A stretch of DNA of 43,032 nt from Yersinia aldovae ATCC 35236 (GCF_000173735.1 NZ_ACCB01000035.1:1-43032), one strand, 5' to 3'; positions 9,227-20,852 are shown, counted from the first letter of the stretch. The notes: generated by a model not told the origin, from the sequence alone. Numbers and translations: made by a program.

Positions 9227-9253
9227 ACGGGCCGCTGAAAAGTGGCCCGTTCT
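9227..9253 (+). terminator. Rho-independent terminator after rof
   Basis: A 10-bp GC-rich stem, ACGGGCCGCT / AGTGGCCCGT, with a GAAA tetraloop (one G-U pair) is followed by a short T-containing tail TTCT. Confidence 0.75.
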
Positions 9254-9288
9254 GCATTGACTCGTCTGACTTCTCGCAGCCGTCGTGT

Positions 9289-9600
9289 TTAAGGTTTTAA
9301 ACTCGCATAGTAAGCTGCCAAATCTGAAAAATCCTCATCAGACAAATTAGAAACATATGCCCGCATCACTTCAGCCTGCCCACCAGTGCGCCCCCCTTTC
9401 TTATACGCTGCCAATGCCTGTTCCAGATACATAGCATTTTGCCCAGCCAGATTAGGATACATCGGTACCGAAACCTTGCCTTCAGCACCATGACAAGCCA
9501 CACAACTGGCGGATTTAATCCGCCCGGCCTCAATGTCATTTTTTGCCAATACCGAAAAGCTACACAAACTTAATGCCACCAGACTCACGACAAGTTTCAT
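9289..9600 (-). CDS. Small periplasmic single-haem cytochrome c
   Basis: A 103-residue exported class I cytochrome c. A signal peptide ends near VLAKND (cleavage after about residue 19). The covalent haem site is CVACH ([13 protein letters not shown]), and the Met in [14 protein letters not shown] is the probable sixth ligand. The end [14 protein letters not shown] is the helix typical of cytochrome c553/c4-like proteins. It presumably carries electrons in the periplasm to a terminal oxidase or reductase; the partner cannot be named from here. It sits alone between rof and tilS, 42 bases after tilS, a position where E. coli has no such gene. Confidence 0.85.
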   Translation of the reverse strand: MKLVVSLVALSLCSFSVLAKNDIEAGRIKSASCVACHGAEGKVSVPMYPNLAGQNAMYLEQALAAYKKGGRTGGQAEVMRAYVSNLSDEDFSDLAAYYASLKP

Positions 9601-9642
9601 TATTGCTCCTCAAAATAGACCGTTTTATTTATTGTTATTTTA

Positions 9643-10998
9643 TTATTCCGATTTGGCCCAATTAAGATGCCAACACGGTTCACCTTCTTTAGCCTGGCCT
9701 GCCTGAGCCACAAATACCCCAGCAGCAGCAATCAATTGTTCGTCAAAATAGAGCAGCGGAATACGTTCCCGTTGCCACGGCGGTACCCCCAACTCTTGCC
9801 ATATCTTTTTGCTTTGACGTGAATGGTGCCGCCCGACAATATTGATCTCACCCTGTAAGCCGAAACGGATGCTGATAACCTCACCGACCGCCGCCGCCCT
9901 GACGGTTTGCCCGCCATCAGCAACAAAGCTCAGTACTCCCAGGTTAGCCGGTAAAACTAACGGCTGCGGCAACACATCGGTAGCCTTAACTACCTCCCAA
10001 GGCAGATGCGGGGTTTTTATCTCCGTCAAAGGAGATAATAGAAATAAATATTGCCGAAAGCGACGAACCTGATACGCCCCAAGCATCAGTTGCGGCTCGG
10101 CATCTTGCCGCGCCATTGCGACTTCCAACCATAAACGTTGCAACTGATTCTGTGACGGCATTGACGCCCCCAGCCCCGCCAGCCAACGACGTAATAAGGC
10201 AGCCCGTTTCACCTCTGATGCCAACAATAACCCCTCAATAGAGAGTGAGCCATCAGGACGTTGCAGTTGTTGCAGATTATCGGCCAGTAACTCATCCAAC
10301 AGTTGTTCCTGCTCGGCACATAGCCCCGCACTGCGCGCTGTGGATTGAGCAAAATGAGGCCAGCGCTGATAAAGCAAAGGTAAGACTCTTAAACGCAGAA
10401 AGTTGCGATCAAAACGATCGTCTTGATTGCTGTCATCCTCAATCCACGATAACTGTTGCGCACAGGCGTAGTTTTCTAACATCTCGCGGGAAAAAGCCAG
10501 CAATGGCCGCAACAATTGGCTGTGAGCAAATGGCAAGCTGGCCGCCATGCCAGATAGCCCCGCCGGGCCGCTGCCCCGTTTGAGAGCCAGCAGGAAGGTT
10601 TCACATTGGTCATCTAAATGTTGAGCGGTGAGTAACACCTCGTCTGCTGCCATATGAGAGGAGAATGCCTGATAACGCGCGGTTCTGGCGGCCGCCTCTA
10701 CGCCATTTTGTCGCGAGTCAATTTTCACCCGCACCACCTCAAGCGGAACTTGCCATTGTTCACACTGCCGCTGGCAATGCTTTACCCAACTGTCTGCCAA
10801 TGGGTTTAATCCATGATGAATATGAATCGCGCGTACTTTTAGCTCCGGAATCAGCAGCTCACGTAAACAAACCAACAAATGCAGCAATACGCTCGAATCC
10901 AACCCACCGCTGAATCCCACCAATACATGGCGATGATCGCCCAATTGCGCGAATAGCGGGTTAAGTAACACATTAGGCATAAGGGCGGCTGAGTTCAT
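9643..10998 (-). CDS. tilS: tRNA(Ile)-lysidine synthetase
   Basis: TilS joins lysine to C34 of the tRNA-Ile CAU anticodon, changing its decoding from AUG to AUA and its charging from Met to Ile. The N-terminal PP-loop ATPase motif SGGLDS is at residues 30-35, followed by RAIHIHHGLNP and later RRWL. The central domain and a C-terminal TilS domain (ending KIWQELGVPPWQRERIPLLYF and beyond) are present. At 451 residues it is a little longer than the E. coli protein (432). It is one base downstream of the VOC gene, so the two are coupled. No frame break was seen. Confidence 0.96.
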   Translation of the reverse strand: MNSAALMPNVLLNPLFAQLGDHRHVLVGFSGGLDSSVLLHLLVCLRELLIPELKVRAIHIHHGLNPLADSWVKHCQRQCEQWQVPLEVVRVKIDSRQNGVEAAARTARYQAFSSHMAADEVLLTAQHLDDQCETFLLALKRGSGPAGLSGMAASLPFAHSQLLRPLLAFSREMLENYACAQQLSWIEDDSNQDDRFDRNFLRLRVLPLLYQRWPHFAQSTARSAGLCAEQEQLLDELLADNLQQLQRPDGSLSIEGLLLASEVKRAALLRRWLAGLGASMPSQNQLQRLWLEVAMARQDAEPQLMLGAYQVRRFRQYLFLLSPLTEIKTPHLPWEVVKATDVLPQPLVLPANLGVLSFVADGGQTVRAAAVGEVISIRFGLQGEINIVGRHHSRQSKKIWQELGVPPWQRERIPLLYFDEQLIAAAGVFVAQAGQAKEGEPCWHLNWAKSE

Positions 10999-10999
10999 G

Positions 11000-11398
11000 T
11001 CATTCCAACGTCATTTCGTATAGCTCCAGAGGTAAACCATCTGGGTCAGTAAAGAAAGTAAAACGTGATTGGGTATAGGGATCAATGCGAACCGCTTCGC
11101 AAATCACACCGTCAGCCGCCAGTTTTTTGACTGCCAGCTCGATATCATCAACCTGGAAAGCCAGATGGCGCAGGCCACAAGCCTCAGGGCGGCTAGGCCG
11201 TCCTGCTGGGGAAGGGAAGGAAAATAGCTCAACCGTATATTGCCCGTTTAAAGCTAAATCTGCTTTCCACGAGTCTCGCGCTTCGCGGTAAACCTCACTC
11301 ATCAGCGTGAACCCCAGCACCTCGCAGTAAAATCTTTTGCTGACCTGATAATCTGAGCCAATGATCGCAATATGATGAATCTGACGTATTGCTAGCAT
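11000..11398 (-). CDS. yaeR: VOC (glyoxalase/dioxygenase) family protein YaeR
   Basis: A 132-residue vicinal-oxygen-chelate protein. It has the paired beta-alpha-beta-beta-beta modules of the fold: HHIAIIGSDYQVSKRFYCEVLGF near the N-terminus and RHLAFQVDDIELAVKKL, with the C-terminal DPDGLPLELYEM supplying the metal-ligand Glu. The histidines at the start of each module and the Glu near the end are the expected divalent-metal ligands. Its substrate is unknown. It lies between ldcC and tilS as in E. coli, with 13 bases after ldcC and a single base before tilS, so it is likely in one transcript with both. Confidence 0.88.
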   Translation of the reverse strand: MLAIRQIHHIAIIGSDYQVSKRFYCEVLGFTLMSEVYREARDSWKADLALNGQYTVELFSFPSPAGRPSRPEACGLRHLAFQVDDIELAVKKLAADGVICEAVRIDPYTQSRFTFFTDPDGLPLELYEMTLE

Positions 11399-11411
11399 GT
11401 GTTACTCCAAT

Positions 11412-13553
11412 TTAATCATTAGTCTTCAGCACATTGACCCAATAACGGCCATCATCGTCGCGTTTGGCACCATGAATATCCGTTTCAAATCCAGGGTAAT
11501 GCGCGCCGATGGCACACAGCATCAGCAGGAAATCCAATACCGCACGGCTCTCTTTGCTGATCATTTCCCCCGGCATCACCAGCGGAACGCCCGGTGGATA
11601 AGGCAGGATCATGTTAGCAACCACTTTACCTATCAAGTCACTCATTTCACAGGCTACTATGTTACCGCGGATCTGTTGTTGGAACATATCGTATGGCGTC
11701 AGTTTCATCTCTGGCAGCACGTCAAAAGACTGGCGCATTAAACGTGGTAAATCATGTTGACGGATCAATTTATGGATACTGGCGGCCAAGTCCTGAATAC
11801 GCATATGACGATAGAAATCAGGATCTTCTGCAAACAGGTCTGGCAGCATGTTTTTAACCCGCAAATTAAGATCATAAGCACGCTTGAACTCCATCAGGCC
11901 ACGTAATAAGCTCATTGCCTTGGTTTTATCAATACCAATACTGAATAAAAACAGCAAATTATACGGGCCGGTCTTTTCCACCACCACACCGCGTTCATCC
12001 AAAAATTTAGCCACCAATGCTGCGGGAATGCCTTCTTCTTCAAGCTCCCCCTGGCGGCTCATACCCGGTGTCAGGATAGTCACTTTGATCGGGTCCAGAT
12101 ACATATGATCAGCATCCGCATCACTGAAACCATGCCACTCTTGCCCTGGCTGTAGCGGCCAGCAAACTATTTCATCAATATTATCCGGCTGCCAGACATC
12201 AAAGAACCAATTATCACTTTCCGAGCGTAAACGCCGCACCTCGTTGCGAAAATGCATTGCCCGCTCAATTGAGCGCATAATCATCCGCCTGCCCGGTTGA
12301 CCACGCATCATGGCTGCGGCCGTTTCCATCGACGCAACAATAGCGTAATTCGGTGAAGTGGTGGTGTGCATCATATAAGCTTCATTAAAAGTGCCTTCAT
12401 TGTAGTCACCTTTAATATGAATCATTGATGCCTGAGAGAATGCGGCCAGTAATTTATGCGTCGATTGCGTTTCATAGAATACTTTTCCTGCCATCCGCTC
12501 ACCACTCATACCACTTTTCCCCTCATAGATTTCATGAAAGTTCGTGTAGGGCACCCAAGCAGAATCAAAGTGAATGGAGGGAACATCCAACGTCTGCTTA
12601 ATATAATCAGTATTATAGAGTAACCCGTCATAGGTCGAATTGGTTATCACCGCATGTACCGGCCAGTGCGCATTTGGGGTCTGAGCCACTTTCTCGCTGA
12701 TACTTTCGTGGGTAAATTCACGCTGGGGAATGCCGCCTAAAATACCGTAAGCATTACGGGCTGGGCACAAATAAATAGGAATAATATTGGTCATCATCAA
12801 TAGATGAGTCAGCGACTTATGGCAATTACGGTCAATCAGCACGGTGCTACCGGAAGGTGCGGAATACATCCCGACGATTTTATTTGCCGTTGATGTCCCG
12901 TTAGTCACCATATAGCTCTGTTCCGCATTAAATGTCCGAGCGATATATTCTTCAGCGTCCAGATGCGGCCCACTGTGATCTAATAATGAACCGAGTTCAG
13001 TGACTGAAATCGAAACATCAGCCTTGAGGGTATTAGCACCAAAGAAGTCATAGAATAAACTGCCCACCGGGCTTTTTTGAAATGCAGTCCCCGCCATATG
13101 GCCAGGGGTACAGAATGTGTATTTCCCTTCTTTGACATAATTAAATAATGCCTTGGTTAAAGGCGGCGTAATGCTATCCAAATATTCAGCGGTATATTGT
13201 TCAATATGCTGTGCAATATCTTCTGCCGCACTCAATGCATATTCAAAGAAATAAAGCGCCATGCGCATTTCATGCAGGCTGACATCCAGTGAGGAAGTGG
13301 TATTGATAAATGAATAAATCGGGAGATATTCATTTAGCTCATTGATTTCAGCACAAAGATCAGCACTGTACTGATCCCAATCGAAAATCACACCAATAAT
13401 CCGCGCATTATGTTCGATCAACTTGAGCAGATCGCCGCGATCCTGAGGATAGACCAACTGAAAACCTCTGGTCAGCAGGGCATCATTTAGCTCACGAATG
13501 GGTTCATCTTTATAGTAAACCCCCATCGGCCCCATGATAGCGATGATGTTCAT
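11412..13553 (-). CDS. ldcC: Lysine decarboxylase (constitutive type, LdcC)
   Basis: PLP-dependent fold-type I decarboxylase that turns lysine into cadaverine and CO2 while consuming a proton. The 713 residues have an N-terminal wing (response-regulator-like) domain, a PLP core with the Schiff-base lysine at K367 in QSTHKLLAAFSQ, and a C-terminal domain. The substrate specificity call rests on overall likeness to the CadA/LdcC group. The position between accA and yaeR is that of ldcC; no cadB antiporter or cadC regulator is adjacent, which argues against the acid-inducible cadBA system. Its own promoter should lie in the 178-base gap after accA. Confidence 0.93.
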   Translation of the reverse strand: MNIIAIMGPMGVYYKDEPIRELNDALLTRGFQLVYPQDRGDLLKLIEHNARIIGVIFDWDQYSADLCAEINELNEYLPIYSFINTTSSLDVSLHEMRMALYFFEYALSAAEDIAQHIEQYTAEYLDSITPPLTKALFNYVKEGKYTFCTPGHMAGTAFQKSPVGSLFYDFFGANTLKADVSISVTELGSLLDHSGPHLDAEEYIARTFNAEQSYMVTNGTSTANKIVGMYSAPSGSTVLIDRNCHKSLTHLLMMTNIIPIYLCPARNAYGILGGIPQREFTHESISEKVAQTPNAHWPVHAVITNSTYDGLLYNTDYIKQTLDVPSIHFDSAWVPYTNFHEIYEGKSGMSGERMAGKVFYETQSTHKLLAAFSQASMIHIKGDYNEGTFNEAYMMHTTTSPNYAIVASMETAAAMMRGQPGRRMIMRSIERAMHFRNEVRRLRSESDNWFFDVWQPDNIDEIVCWPLQPGQEWHGFSDADADHMYLDPIKVTILTPGMSRQGELEEEGIPAALVAKFLDERGVVVEKTGPYNLLFLFSIGIDKTKAMSLLRGLMEFKRAYDLNLRVKNMLPDLFAEDPDFYRHMRIQDLAASIHKLIRQHDLPRLMRQSFDVLPEMKLTPYDMFQQQIRGNIVACEMSDLIGKVVANMILPYPPGVPLVMPGEMISKESRAVLDFLLMLCAIGAHYPGFETDIHGAKRDDDGRYWVNVLKTND

Positions 13554-13654
13554 CTGTAATCCTCATATTGTTCATCAATTATCTATAACAACATGAAAAT
13601 TAAATTTTTGCCAAAAATATTATGAAGTTAGATATTATTATTCGCGGCTTATAA

Positions 13655-13690
13655 ACAAAAAATCCGACCCATAATATAAGGATCGGATTT
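13655..13690 (-). terminator. Rho-independent terminator after accA
   Basis: Read on the minus strand, AAATCCGA (13690-13683) pairs with TCGGATTT (13667-13660) and runs straight into TTTTTTG. It lies 40 bases after the accA stop and closes the long lipid/replication block. Confidence 0.8.
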
Positions 13691-13731
13691 CAATATCTTA
13701 CTGAATCGCCCGGTAATACGGGCATGATTAA

Positions 13732-14691
13732 TCAGCAATAACCATAAGTCATCAGACGCTGATAACGACGATTTAATAACTCTTCATTATTAAATACATC
13801 CAGATCAGTGAGGTCAGCCAGCAATTGAGCTTTCAGTGAAGCCGAAATTGCCGTGTAATCACGGTGTGCGCCACCGAGAGGCTCAGGGATAACCGAGTCG
13901 ATCATCTTCAATTCTTTCAGACGATGAGCCGTAATGCCCATTGCTTCTGCGGCTAATGGTGCTTTATCGGCACTTTTCCACAAAATTGAGGCACAACCCT
14001 CTGGAGAGATAACGGAATAGGTGCTGTATTGCAGCATATTCACTTTATCGCCCACACCAATGGCCAATGCGCCGCCAGAGCCGCCTTCACCAATAACGGT
14101 ACAAATAATGGGTACATTCAGACGCGACATTTCACGCAGGTTACGTGCAATCGCCTCAGACTGACCACGTTCTTCCGCGCCGACCCCCGGATACGCTCCT
14201 GGCGTATCAATGAAAGTGATGATTGGCAGCTTAAAGCGCTCAGCCATCTCCATCAGACGTAATGCCTTGCGGTAACCTTCCGGCGCAGGCATCCCAAAGT
14301 TACGACGGATCTTCTCTTTGGTTTCGCGGCCTTTCTGATGACCAATAATCATCACCGGGCGACCATCCAGACGAGCAATACCGCCAACGATGGCTTTATC
14401 GTCAGCATAAGCACGGTCGCCTGCCAGCTCTTCGAAATCAGTAAAGATATTAGCGATATAATCCAGGGTATAAGGACGACGAGGATGGCGTGCCAGTTGG
14501 GCAATCTGCCATGCGCCGAGGTCTGAAAAAATCTTCCGCGTCAGCTCAACACTTTTCTCACGCAGACGCTGGACCTCTTCATCCAGATTAATATCTAATT
14601 TTTCGTCTTGACGGCTGACTGCGGTCAGCGAGTCAATTTTCGCTTCCAGCTCTGCAATCGGCTGTTCAAAATCAAGAAAATTCAGACTCAT
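13732..14691 (-). CDS. accA: Acetyl-CoA carboxylase carboxyltransferase subunit alpha
   Basis: AccA with AccD moves the carboxyl group from biotin on AccB to acetyl-CoA, giving malonyl-CoA for fatty acid synthesis. The 319-residue length matches E. coli. Crotonase-like features are present: the [22 protein letters not shown] stretch in two parts, [22 protein letters not shown] and [20 protein letters not shown], where backbone amides form the oxyanion site. The gene follows dnaE by 12 bases and is followed by a terminator, making it the last gene of the block. Confidence 0.97.
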   Translation of the reverse strand: MSLNFLDFEQPIAELEAKIDSLTAVSRQDEKLDINLDEEVQRLREKSVELTRKIFSDLGAWQIAQLARHPRRPYTLDYIANIFTDFEELAGDRAYADDKAIVGGIARLDGRPVMIIGHQKGRETKEKIRRNFGMPAPEGYRKALRLMEMAERFKLPIITFIDTPGAYPGVGAEERGQSEAIARNLREMSRLNVPIICTVIGEGGSGGALAIGVGDKVNMLQYSTYSVISPEGCASILWKSADKAPLAAEAMGITAHRLKELKMIDSVIPEPLGGAHRDYTAISASLKAQLLADLTDLDVFNNEELLNRRYQRLMTYGYC

Positions 14692-14703
14692 AACATTCCT
14701 ATT

Positions 14704-17700
14704 TTAGTCAAATTCCAGTTCTACCTGCTCATTACCTACCAACGTTCGCAAATCTATCAATAAGCGATCGGTGGGCGTCACGCGCCATGTGGCTCCAAAC
14801 CGCAGCCGGGCGCGAGCATCTTCCCGTTGGTAATAAAGGTGCACTGGGATCGTCCCCGCTCGATGGGGTTCCAACGACTGACGGAGACGGTTCAAAAGCT
14901 GGTCATCAATTTGCCTGTCGGTCAGCGATATAGCAAGCCCACGGGCATATTTTTCACGAGCTTCACTGATGTCCATTAACTCACGGGCGGTCATTTTAAG
15001 TCCACCACTAAAGTCATCAAAGCTGACCTGCCCGGTGGCTATCAGGATACGGTCTTTTTCCAATAAATGCTGATATTTTTCCAACGCATCGGTAAATAGC
15101 ATCACCTCCAGACGGCCAGAACGGTCATCCAGCGTACAAATGCCAATACGATTACCACGTTTTGTTACCATAACCCTTGCAGCGATGACCAGCCCCACCG
15201 CAGTGGTCATTTTGCCCCGATCCGTCGGATGCATATCTTTTAAACGCAGCCCGCCGGCATAACGTTCTATTTCCTTCAGATATTGGGTAATCGGATGACC
15301 GGTCAGATACAGCCCCAGCGTCTCCCGCTCACCGTCTAAAACTATCTGCTCTTGCCACAGCGGCACATTAGCATAAGATTGCTCAACCTGCTCAGGTGCA
15401 TCCGCTAATACGCCAAACATATCTGCCTGACCAATGGCTTCGGCCTTAGCATGTTGATCCGCTGCTTTCAGCGCTTCGCCCAGCGAGCTCATCAAGGCAG
15501 CTCGGTGCGGCCCTAAGCGGTCAAAGGCACCTGACATGACCAGTTTTTCTAAGATTCGCCGATTCAGTTTTTTGGTATCAACGCGAGCGCATAAATCAAA
15601 TAACTCTTTGAAGTAGCCGCCCTCTTTACGCGCGTCCAGCATGGCCTCGATCGGCGCTTCACCGACGCCCTTAATTGCGCCGATGCCGTAAACAATTTCA
15701 CCCTCATCGTTTACATGGAAATGATACAAGCCGCTGTTGATGTCTGGCGGCAGTATTTTCAGCCCCATACGCCAACACTCATCCACCAAGCCAACCACTT
15801 TATCGGTGTTATCCATATCCGCAGTCATAACCGCTGCCATAAATTCAGCTGGATAATGGGCTTTTAACCATAGCGTTTGGTAGGAAACCAGAGCGTAAGC
15901 GGCGGAGTGAGATTTGTTAAAGCCATAACCGGCGAACTTTTCCACCAGATCAAAGATCTTAATCGCCAGTTCACCGTCAATCCCCTGCTCTTTCGCCCCA
16001 TCTTCAAATACCGAGCGCTGTTTAGCCATTTCAGCCGGGTTTTTCTTACCCATTGCACGACGCAACATATCTGCGCCACCGAGTGAGTAACCCGACAGAA
16101 CCTGCGCAATCTGCATCACCTGTTCTTGGTACAAGATGATGCCATAGGTTGGCTCCAGCACCGGTTTTAGGCATTCATGCTGCCATTCAATATCTGGGTA
16201 AGAGATTGCTTCGCGACCATGTTTACGGTCAATAAAGTTATCTACCATCCCAGATTGCAGTGGGCCGGGGCGGAATAATGCCACCAGTGCTATCATATCC
16301 TCGAAACAGTCCGGCTTCAGGCGTTTGATTAAATCCTTCATGCCCCTGGATTCAAGCTGGAATACCGCCGTCGTTTCCGAACGTTGCAGCATATCGAAGC
16401 TTTTCTTATCTTCCAGCGGAATGGAAGCAATATCAATCGGTTCCAGACCGGTTTTGGCACGCCGAGCGTTGATCATCTCCAGCGCCCAGTTGATGATGGT
16501 TAAGGTGCGCAAGCCAAGGAAGTCAAACTTCACCAGGCCGGCATATTCCACATCATTTTTATCGAACTGAGTAACCGGGTTTTTACCTTCAGCATCGCAA
16601 TAGAGCGGTGCAAAATCGGTAATTTTGGTCGGTGCAATAACCACCCCACCGGCGTGTTTACCGGCGTTACGTGTGACACCTTCCAGCTTACGCGCCATGT
16701 CGATAAGCGCCCTGACCTCTTCATCTGCCTCATAAATTTCAGGCAGTTGTGGTTCCGCAGCGAATGCTTTCTCTAGCGTCATACCCGGATCTGGCGGGAC
16801 TAACTTTGAGATACGGTCGACGAAACCATAAGGATGGCCCAAGACTCGGCCCACATCGCGGATAACCGCTTTGGCGGCCATGGTACCAAAGGTAATTATC
16901 TGGGAAACGGCGTCGCGGCCATACATTTCGGCCACATGTTCTATCACCAGATCGCGTTTCTCCATGCAGAAGTCAACGTCGAAGTCCGGCATTGATACAC
17001 GTTCGGGGTTGAGAAAACGTTCGAACAGCAGGTCAAATTCCAGTGGATCGAGGTCGGTAATTTTCAGCGCATAAGCCACCAGAGAACCTGCACCTGACCC
17101 GCGCCCCGGCCCGACCGGCACGCCGTTATCTTTTGACCATTGGATAAATTCCATTACAATCAAGAAGTAACCAGGAAAACCCATCTGATTAATGACTTTT
17201 AGTTCAATTTCCAGACGTTCATCATATTCAGGGCGTTTTTGTGCTCGCTCTTCAGGATCAGGGAAGAGCAACTCCATACGCTCTTCCAGACCTTGCTTCG
17301 ATTTCTCAACCAGAAAATCTTCCGTACTCATATCGCCAGTCGGGAACTGTGGTAAGAAGTATTCCCCAAGGCGAATGGTCACGTTACAACGTTTGGCGAT
17401 TTCAACGCTGTTGAACAGCGCTTCAGGAATGTCCGCGAATAGCTCGCACATCTGCTCCTCATCGCGCATAAACTGCTGAGGGCTATAGTTTTTAGGCCGT
17501 TTAGGATCGACCAATGTAAAACCGTCATGAATAGCAACGCGGATCTCATGAGCGTCAAAGTCAGATTCATCGATAAAACGCACATCATTGGTGGCTACAA
17601 CCGGCAATCCACGTTCCGTCGCCAATGCGACTGCGGCATGAAGATAGTTCTCTTCGTCTGGCCGACCGGTACGGATTAACTCCAAATAGTAGCTGTCAGG

Positions 17701-18186
17701 GAAATGCTCTTGATAAAAGTCAAGGCACAGATCAACCTGCGCCTGATTGCCACGCAACATAAACTTGCCAACATCCCCCATCCGGCCACCGGAGAGCAGA
17801 ATAAGCCCTTCTTTATGCTTAATAAGCCAGTCGCGATCAATGATCGGGCCAGCAGCGCCATAACCACGTTGATAAGCTTCGGAGATAAGTAAGGTGAGAT
17901 TTTGGTAACCGTCATTATTGCGGGCCAATACGGTGAGGTGAGCCAACTCATCACCCAGAATTTCACTTTGCACATAGAAATCTGCGCCAATGATGGGTTT
18001 AATCCCTGCACTGTGGGCGCTACCGTAGAATTTTACCAGACCACACAAGTTGGTAAAGTCGGTAATGGCCAGAGCGGGCATACCTAATGCAGCAGCTCTC
18101 TTCACCAAGGGCCCAATCTTGGCTAATCCATCGATCATGGAGTAATCGCTGTGAACACGCAGGTGGACAAAACGAGGTTCGGCCAT
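14704..18186 (-). CDS. dnaE: DNA polymerase III subunit alpha
   Basis: Catalytic subunit of the replicative polymerase. The chosen ATG ([20 protein letters not shown]) gives exactly 1160 residues like E. coli; 11 further upstream codons are open but unconserved. The N-terminal PHP domain starts with HLRVHSDYS, which binds the proofreading subunit epsilon in E. coli. The polymerase core has PDFDVDF with catalytic D401 and D403, and later the palm Asp near [22 protein letters not shown]-terminal OB domain and the beta-clamp-binding region (ADMFGVL, about 920) follow. rnhB lies 93 bases upstream, and accA 12 bases downstream. Confidence 0.98.
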   Translation of the reverse strand: MAEPRFVHLRVHSDYSMIDGLAKIGPLVKRAAALGMPALAITDFTNLCGLVKFYGSAHSAGIKPIIGADFYVQSEILGDELAHLTVLARNNDGYQNLTLLISEAYQRGYGAAGPIIDRDWLIKHKEGLILLSGGRMGDVGKFMLRGNQAQVDLCLDFYQEHFPDSYYLELIRTGRPDEENYLHAAVALATERGLPVVATNDVRFIDESDFDAHEIRVAIHDGFTLVDPKRPKNYSPQQFMRDEEQMCELFADIPEALFNSVEIAKRCNVTIRLGEYFLPQFPTGDMSTEDFLVEKSKQGLEERMELLFPDPEERAQKRPEYDERLEIELKVINQMGFPGYFLIVMEFIQWSKDNGVPVGPGRGSGAGSLVAYALKITDLDPLEFDLLFERFLNPERVSMPDFDVDFCMEKRDLVIEHVAEMYGRDAVSQIITFGTMAAKAVIRDVGRVLGHPYGFVDRISKLVPPDPGMTLEKAFAAEPQLPEIYEADEEVRALIDMARKLEGVTRNAGKHAGGVVIAPTKITDFAPLYCDAEGKNPVTQFDKNDVEYAGLVKFDFLGLRTLTIINWALEMINARRAKTGLEPIDIASIPLEDKKSFDMLQRSETTAVFQLESRGMKDLIKRLKPDCFEDMIALVALFRPGPLQSGMVDNFIDRKHGREAISYPDIEWQHECLKPVLEPTYGIILYQEQVMQIAQVLSGYSLGGADMLRRAMGKKNPAEMAKQRSVFEDGAKEQGIDGELAIKIFDLVEKFAGYGFNKSHSAAYALVSYQTLWLKAHYPAEFMAAVMTADMDNTDKVVGLVDECWRMGLKILPPDINSGLYHFHVNDEGEIVYGIGAIKGVGEAPIEAMLDARKEGGYFKELFDLCARVDTKKLNRRILEKLVMSGAFDRLGPHRAALMSSLGEALKAADQHAKAEAIGQADMFGVLADAPEQVEQSYANVPLWQEQIVLDGERETLGLYLTGHPITQYLKEIERYAGGLRLKDMHPTDRGKMTTAVGLVIAARVMVTKRGNRIGICTLDDRSGRLEVMLFTDALEKYQHLLEKDRILIATGQVSFDDFSGGLKMTARELMDISEAREKYARGLAISLTDRQIDDQLLNRLRQSLEPHRAGTIPVHLYYQREDARARLRFGATWRVTPTDRLLIDLRTLVGNEQVELEFD

Positions 18187-18279
18187 ATCCAGATACCAGA
18201 AATTAGTGGATTGAATCATATCCTAAGCAACTTATTGCCAAGGAGTCATACCCATATATTATGGATGTTGCTTGGTGAT

Positions 18280-18876
18280 TTACACCAGACCCAGCACACG
18301 CTTGACCGGGCCAAAGCTACGCCGATGATGTTCGGTGGCCCCTAAAGCCGCGAGTCTTTCCAGATGAAAGGCGGTTGGGTAACCTTTGTGCTGTGCGAAA
18401 CCATATCCAGGAAAACTCAGATCCAGTTCGGTCATTTCGCGGTCTCGCGTCACTTTAGCCAAAATAGAGGCGGCACTGATCTCTGCGACACGGCTGTCTC
18501 CTTTGACTACTGCCAATGATGGCATAGCCAGTTTTGGGCAACGGTTGCCATCAATCAGCACATAATCAGGTGCAATATGTAGCCCTGCAACGGCTCTTTG
18601 CATTGCCAGCATTGTCGCGTGCAAAATATTCAGTTGATCAATTTCTTCAGGCTCAGCACGGCCCAGGCGCCATGAGAGAGCCTTGTCGGTAATTTCATCA
18701 TAAAGAGATAAACGGCGCTTTTCACTTAGCTTTTTTGAGTCAGCTAAACCGACAATTGGCCGTTTAGGGTCGAGAATGACCGCCGCAGTGACAACCGCCC
18801 CGACTAAAGGGCCACGACCCACTTCATCCACACCCGCAATCAGATTAGCCTGTGGATATATAAAGATATCGTTCAT
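18280..18876 (-). CDS. rnhB: Ribonuclease HII
   Basis: Type 2 RNase H that cuts at ribonucleotides within DNA, starting ribonucleotide excision repair. The motif [16 protein letters not shown] carries the first catalytic Asp and Glu; VLIDGN supplies the third acidic residue, and [10 protein letters not shown] the fourth. The ATG at 18876 gives 198 residues, as in E. coli, and overlaps the last base of the lpxB stop (TGATG); a GTG one codon earlier is an alternative. The tight junction shows cotranscription with lpxB. Confidence 0.95.
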   Translation of the reverse strand: MNDIFIYPQANLIAGVDEVGRGPLVGAVVTAAVILDPKRPIVGLADSKKLSEKRRLSLYDEITDKALSWRLGRAEPEEIDQLNILHATMLAMQRAVAGLHIAPDYVLIDGNRCPKLAMPSLAVVKGDSRVAEISAASILAKVTRDREMTELDLSFPGYGFAQHKGYPTAFHLERLAALGATEHHRRSFGPVKRVLGLV

Positions 18877-20057
18877 CACCCTGCCAACTCCAATACGGCC
18901 TGCGCTGCCTGTTCATCTGCACCACAGCGGATGCTCTGATGTAAAATCAGGAAACGCGCTTTTAACTCCTCAACGGCATCGCCACCTTGTAATAAGGGTA
19001 AAAGTGCATCAGCCAATTTTTGCGGCTGACACTCTTGCTGCAACAGTTCGGTGACTAACTCTTCGCCAGCCAACAAATTAGGCAACGAGACGTAAGGGGT
19101 TTTGACCAGCCGCTCGGCCAACCAGAATGTGAAGGGCTTCATGCGGTAACCAACCACCATCGGACACTTGGCCAACATACATTCTAGCGCGGCAGTGCCG
19201 GAAGCCAGCAAAGTGGCATCGCTGGCAATCATCGCCACACGAGCCTGGCCATTCAACAAATGTACCGATAAGCCTGGGGCAACCTCAGCCTTAATGCGTT
19301 CGAATTGATCGCGCCGCTTATCATTGACCAGAGGAACCAACACCTCCAACTCAGGTAAATGCTGCCTCAGGATGACGGCTGTGCGCAGAAAATCGGCACT
19401 GAGCATTTCCACTTCTGAGTGACGGCTACCCGGCAATAACGCTAAACAAGGTGCATGTGGCGCTATTCCAAGCTCTGCTCTTGCAGCCTGCTTATCCGGC
19501 GTCAGCGGCATGGCATCTGCCATTGTGTGACCGATAAAGCGACATGGAACATTAAAACGATCGTAAAACGCTTTTTCAAAAGGAAGAAAAGCCAATACCA
19601 TATCGGTTGCTTTACCAATTTTAAAAACACGCTTTTGTCGCCAGGCCCAAACGGATGGGCTGACATAATGGATGGTTCGGATGCCACGCTGCTTCAAGCG
19701 CCCTTCAAGGGTGATATTGAAATCTGGCGCATCGATACCGACGAAAACATCTGGTGAGAGTTCGCTAAAGCGTTGAGTCAGATCTTTTCGGATCTTTAAT
19801 AAGCGAGGCAGGCGTTCTAATACTTCTACAACCCCCATCACTGCTAACTCTTCCATCTCATACCAGGCTTCACATCCCTCGGCTTGCATCAGAGGCCCGG
19901 CAACCCCAACAAAGCGGGCATCCGGAACCTGAGCTTTCAGCGCACGCATCAATCCTGCACCTAAGATATCGCCGGAGGTTTCCCCGGCGACCAAACCGAT
20001 GGTTAAGCGACGCCCGCTATTCGACGGGCGATCAACAACTAATGGGCTATTTTGCAT
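18876..20057 (-). CDS. lpxB: Lipid-A-disaccharide synthase
   Basis: GT19 glycosyltransferase at the inner face of the cytoplasmic membrane that joins UDP-diacylglucosamine and lipid X to the lipid A disaccharide. Family signatures are [20 protein letters not shown] near residue 22, the catalytic Asp in [24 protein letters not shown], and [10 protein letters not shown] in the UDP-binding half. The length is 393 residues (E. coli 382); the N-terminal ten or so residues are extra and poorly conserved. It lies three bases after lpxA and overlaps rnhB. Confidence 0.96.
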   Translation of the reverse strand: MQNSPLVVDRPSNSGRRLTIGLVAGETSGDILGAGLMRALKAQVPDARFVGVAGPLMQAEGCEAWYEMEELAVMGVVEVLERLPRLLKIRKDLTQRFSELSPDVFVGIDAPDFNITLEGRLKQRGIRTIHYVSPSVWAWRQKRVFKIGKATDMVLAFLPFEKAFYDRFNVPCRFIGHTMADAMPLTPDKQAARAELGIAPHAPCLALLPGSRHSEVEMLSADFLRTAVILRQHLPELEVLVPLVNDKRRDQFERIKAEVAPGLSVHLLNGQARVAMIASDATLLASGTAALECMLAKCPMVVGYRMKPFTFWLAERLVKTPYVSLPNLLAGEELVTELLQQECQPQKLADALLPLLQGGDAVEELKARFLILHQSIRCGADEQAAQAVLELAG

Positions 20058-20060
20058 AGG

Positions 20061-20849
20061 TTAGCGAATAATACCGCGGGTAGAACGGGCAAAGAAATCA
20101 CTGAATGCTTTCACTGCCGGAGACTGTTCCGCCAGCTCAGCAATTTCTGGTTTCACTTCATCCAACGTCCGGCCACTGCGATACAACAACTTATATGCAT
20201 TACGGATAGCATGGAGAGATTCTTTATCGAAACCGCGACGTTTTAACCCTTCAATATTGATACCAAATGGTGTTGCATGGTTGCCCTGGGCAATAACATA
20301 AGGCGGCACATCCTGAGCAACGCCAGAACACCCCCCCACCATCACATGCGCACCAATCACACAGAATTGATGGATAGCAGTCATTCCGCCAATAATGGCA
20401 AAATCGTCAATTTCTACATGACCACCCAGAGTTGCATTGTTTGCAAGAATACAACGGTCACCAATGATACAGTCATGGGCGATGTGGGCATTAATCATCA
20501 GCAAATTATCGCTGCCTACTTTAGTCAATCCACCACCTTGTACAGTGCCACGGTGGATAGAGACACTTTCACGGATGCGGTTGCGGTCACCAATCTCAAC
20601 GCGAGTAGGTTCGCCAGCATATTTCAGATCCTGATTTGCTTCACCAATAGAGGCAAACTGGTAAATCTGATTGTCACAGCCGATTTTGGTTATACCATTA
20701 ACAACGACATGGGATTTTAGTTCCGTGCCTGCGCCAATTTCCACCTGAGATCCTACAAAGCAGAAGGGGCCAATACGAACACCGGCACCAATAATGGCAC
20801 CTTCTTCGACGATAGAACTTGGATGGATAATGGCGGTTTTGTCAATCAC
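20061..20849 (-). CDS. lpxA: UDP-N-acetylglucosamine O-acyltransferase LpxA
   Basis: First enzyme of lipid A synthesis, transferring 3-hydroxymyristoyl from ACP to UDP-GlcNAc. Hexapeptide repeats (I-G-x-x-x-x) fill the first ~180 residues, forming a left-handed beta helix; the trimer's catalytic His is the one in [10 protein letters not shown] or nearby LGGHVEI (H125 in E. coli numbering). The C-terminal helical part begins at [17 protein letters not shown]. The 262-residue length is exactly the E. coli value. It is three bases from both neighbours, fabZ upstream and lpxB downstream. Confidence 0.97.
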   Translation of the reverse strand: MIDKTAIIHPSSIVEEGAIIGAGVRIGPFCFVGSQVEIGAGTELKSHVVVNGITKIGCDNQIYQFASIGEANQDLKYAGEPTRVEIGDRNRIRESVSIHRGTVQGGGLTKVGSDNLLMINAHIAHDCIIGDRCILANNATLGGHVEIDDFAIIGGMTAIHQFCVIGAHVMVGGCSGVAQDVPPYVIAQGNHATPFGINIEGLKRRGFDKESLHAIRNAYKLLYRSGRTLDEVKPEIAELAEQSPAVKAFSDFFARSTRGIIR

Positions 20850-20852
20850 GTA

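Noticed and set aside
18187-18279. Repeat copy in the dnaE-rnhB gap (AAGCAAC ... GTTGCTT)
   Set aside because: Only a seven-base inversion is visible and the arms do not match the palindromic family; too weak to list.
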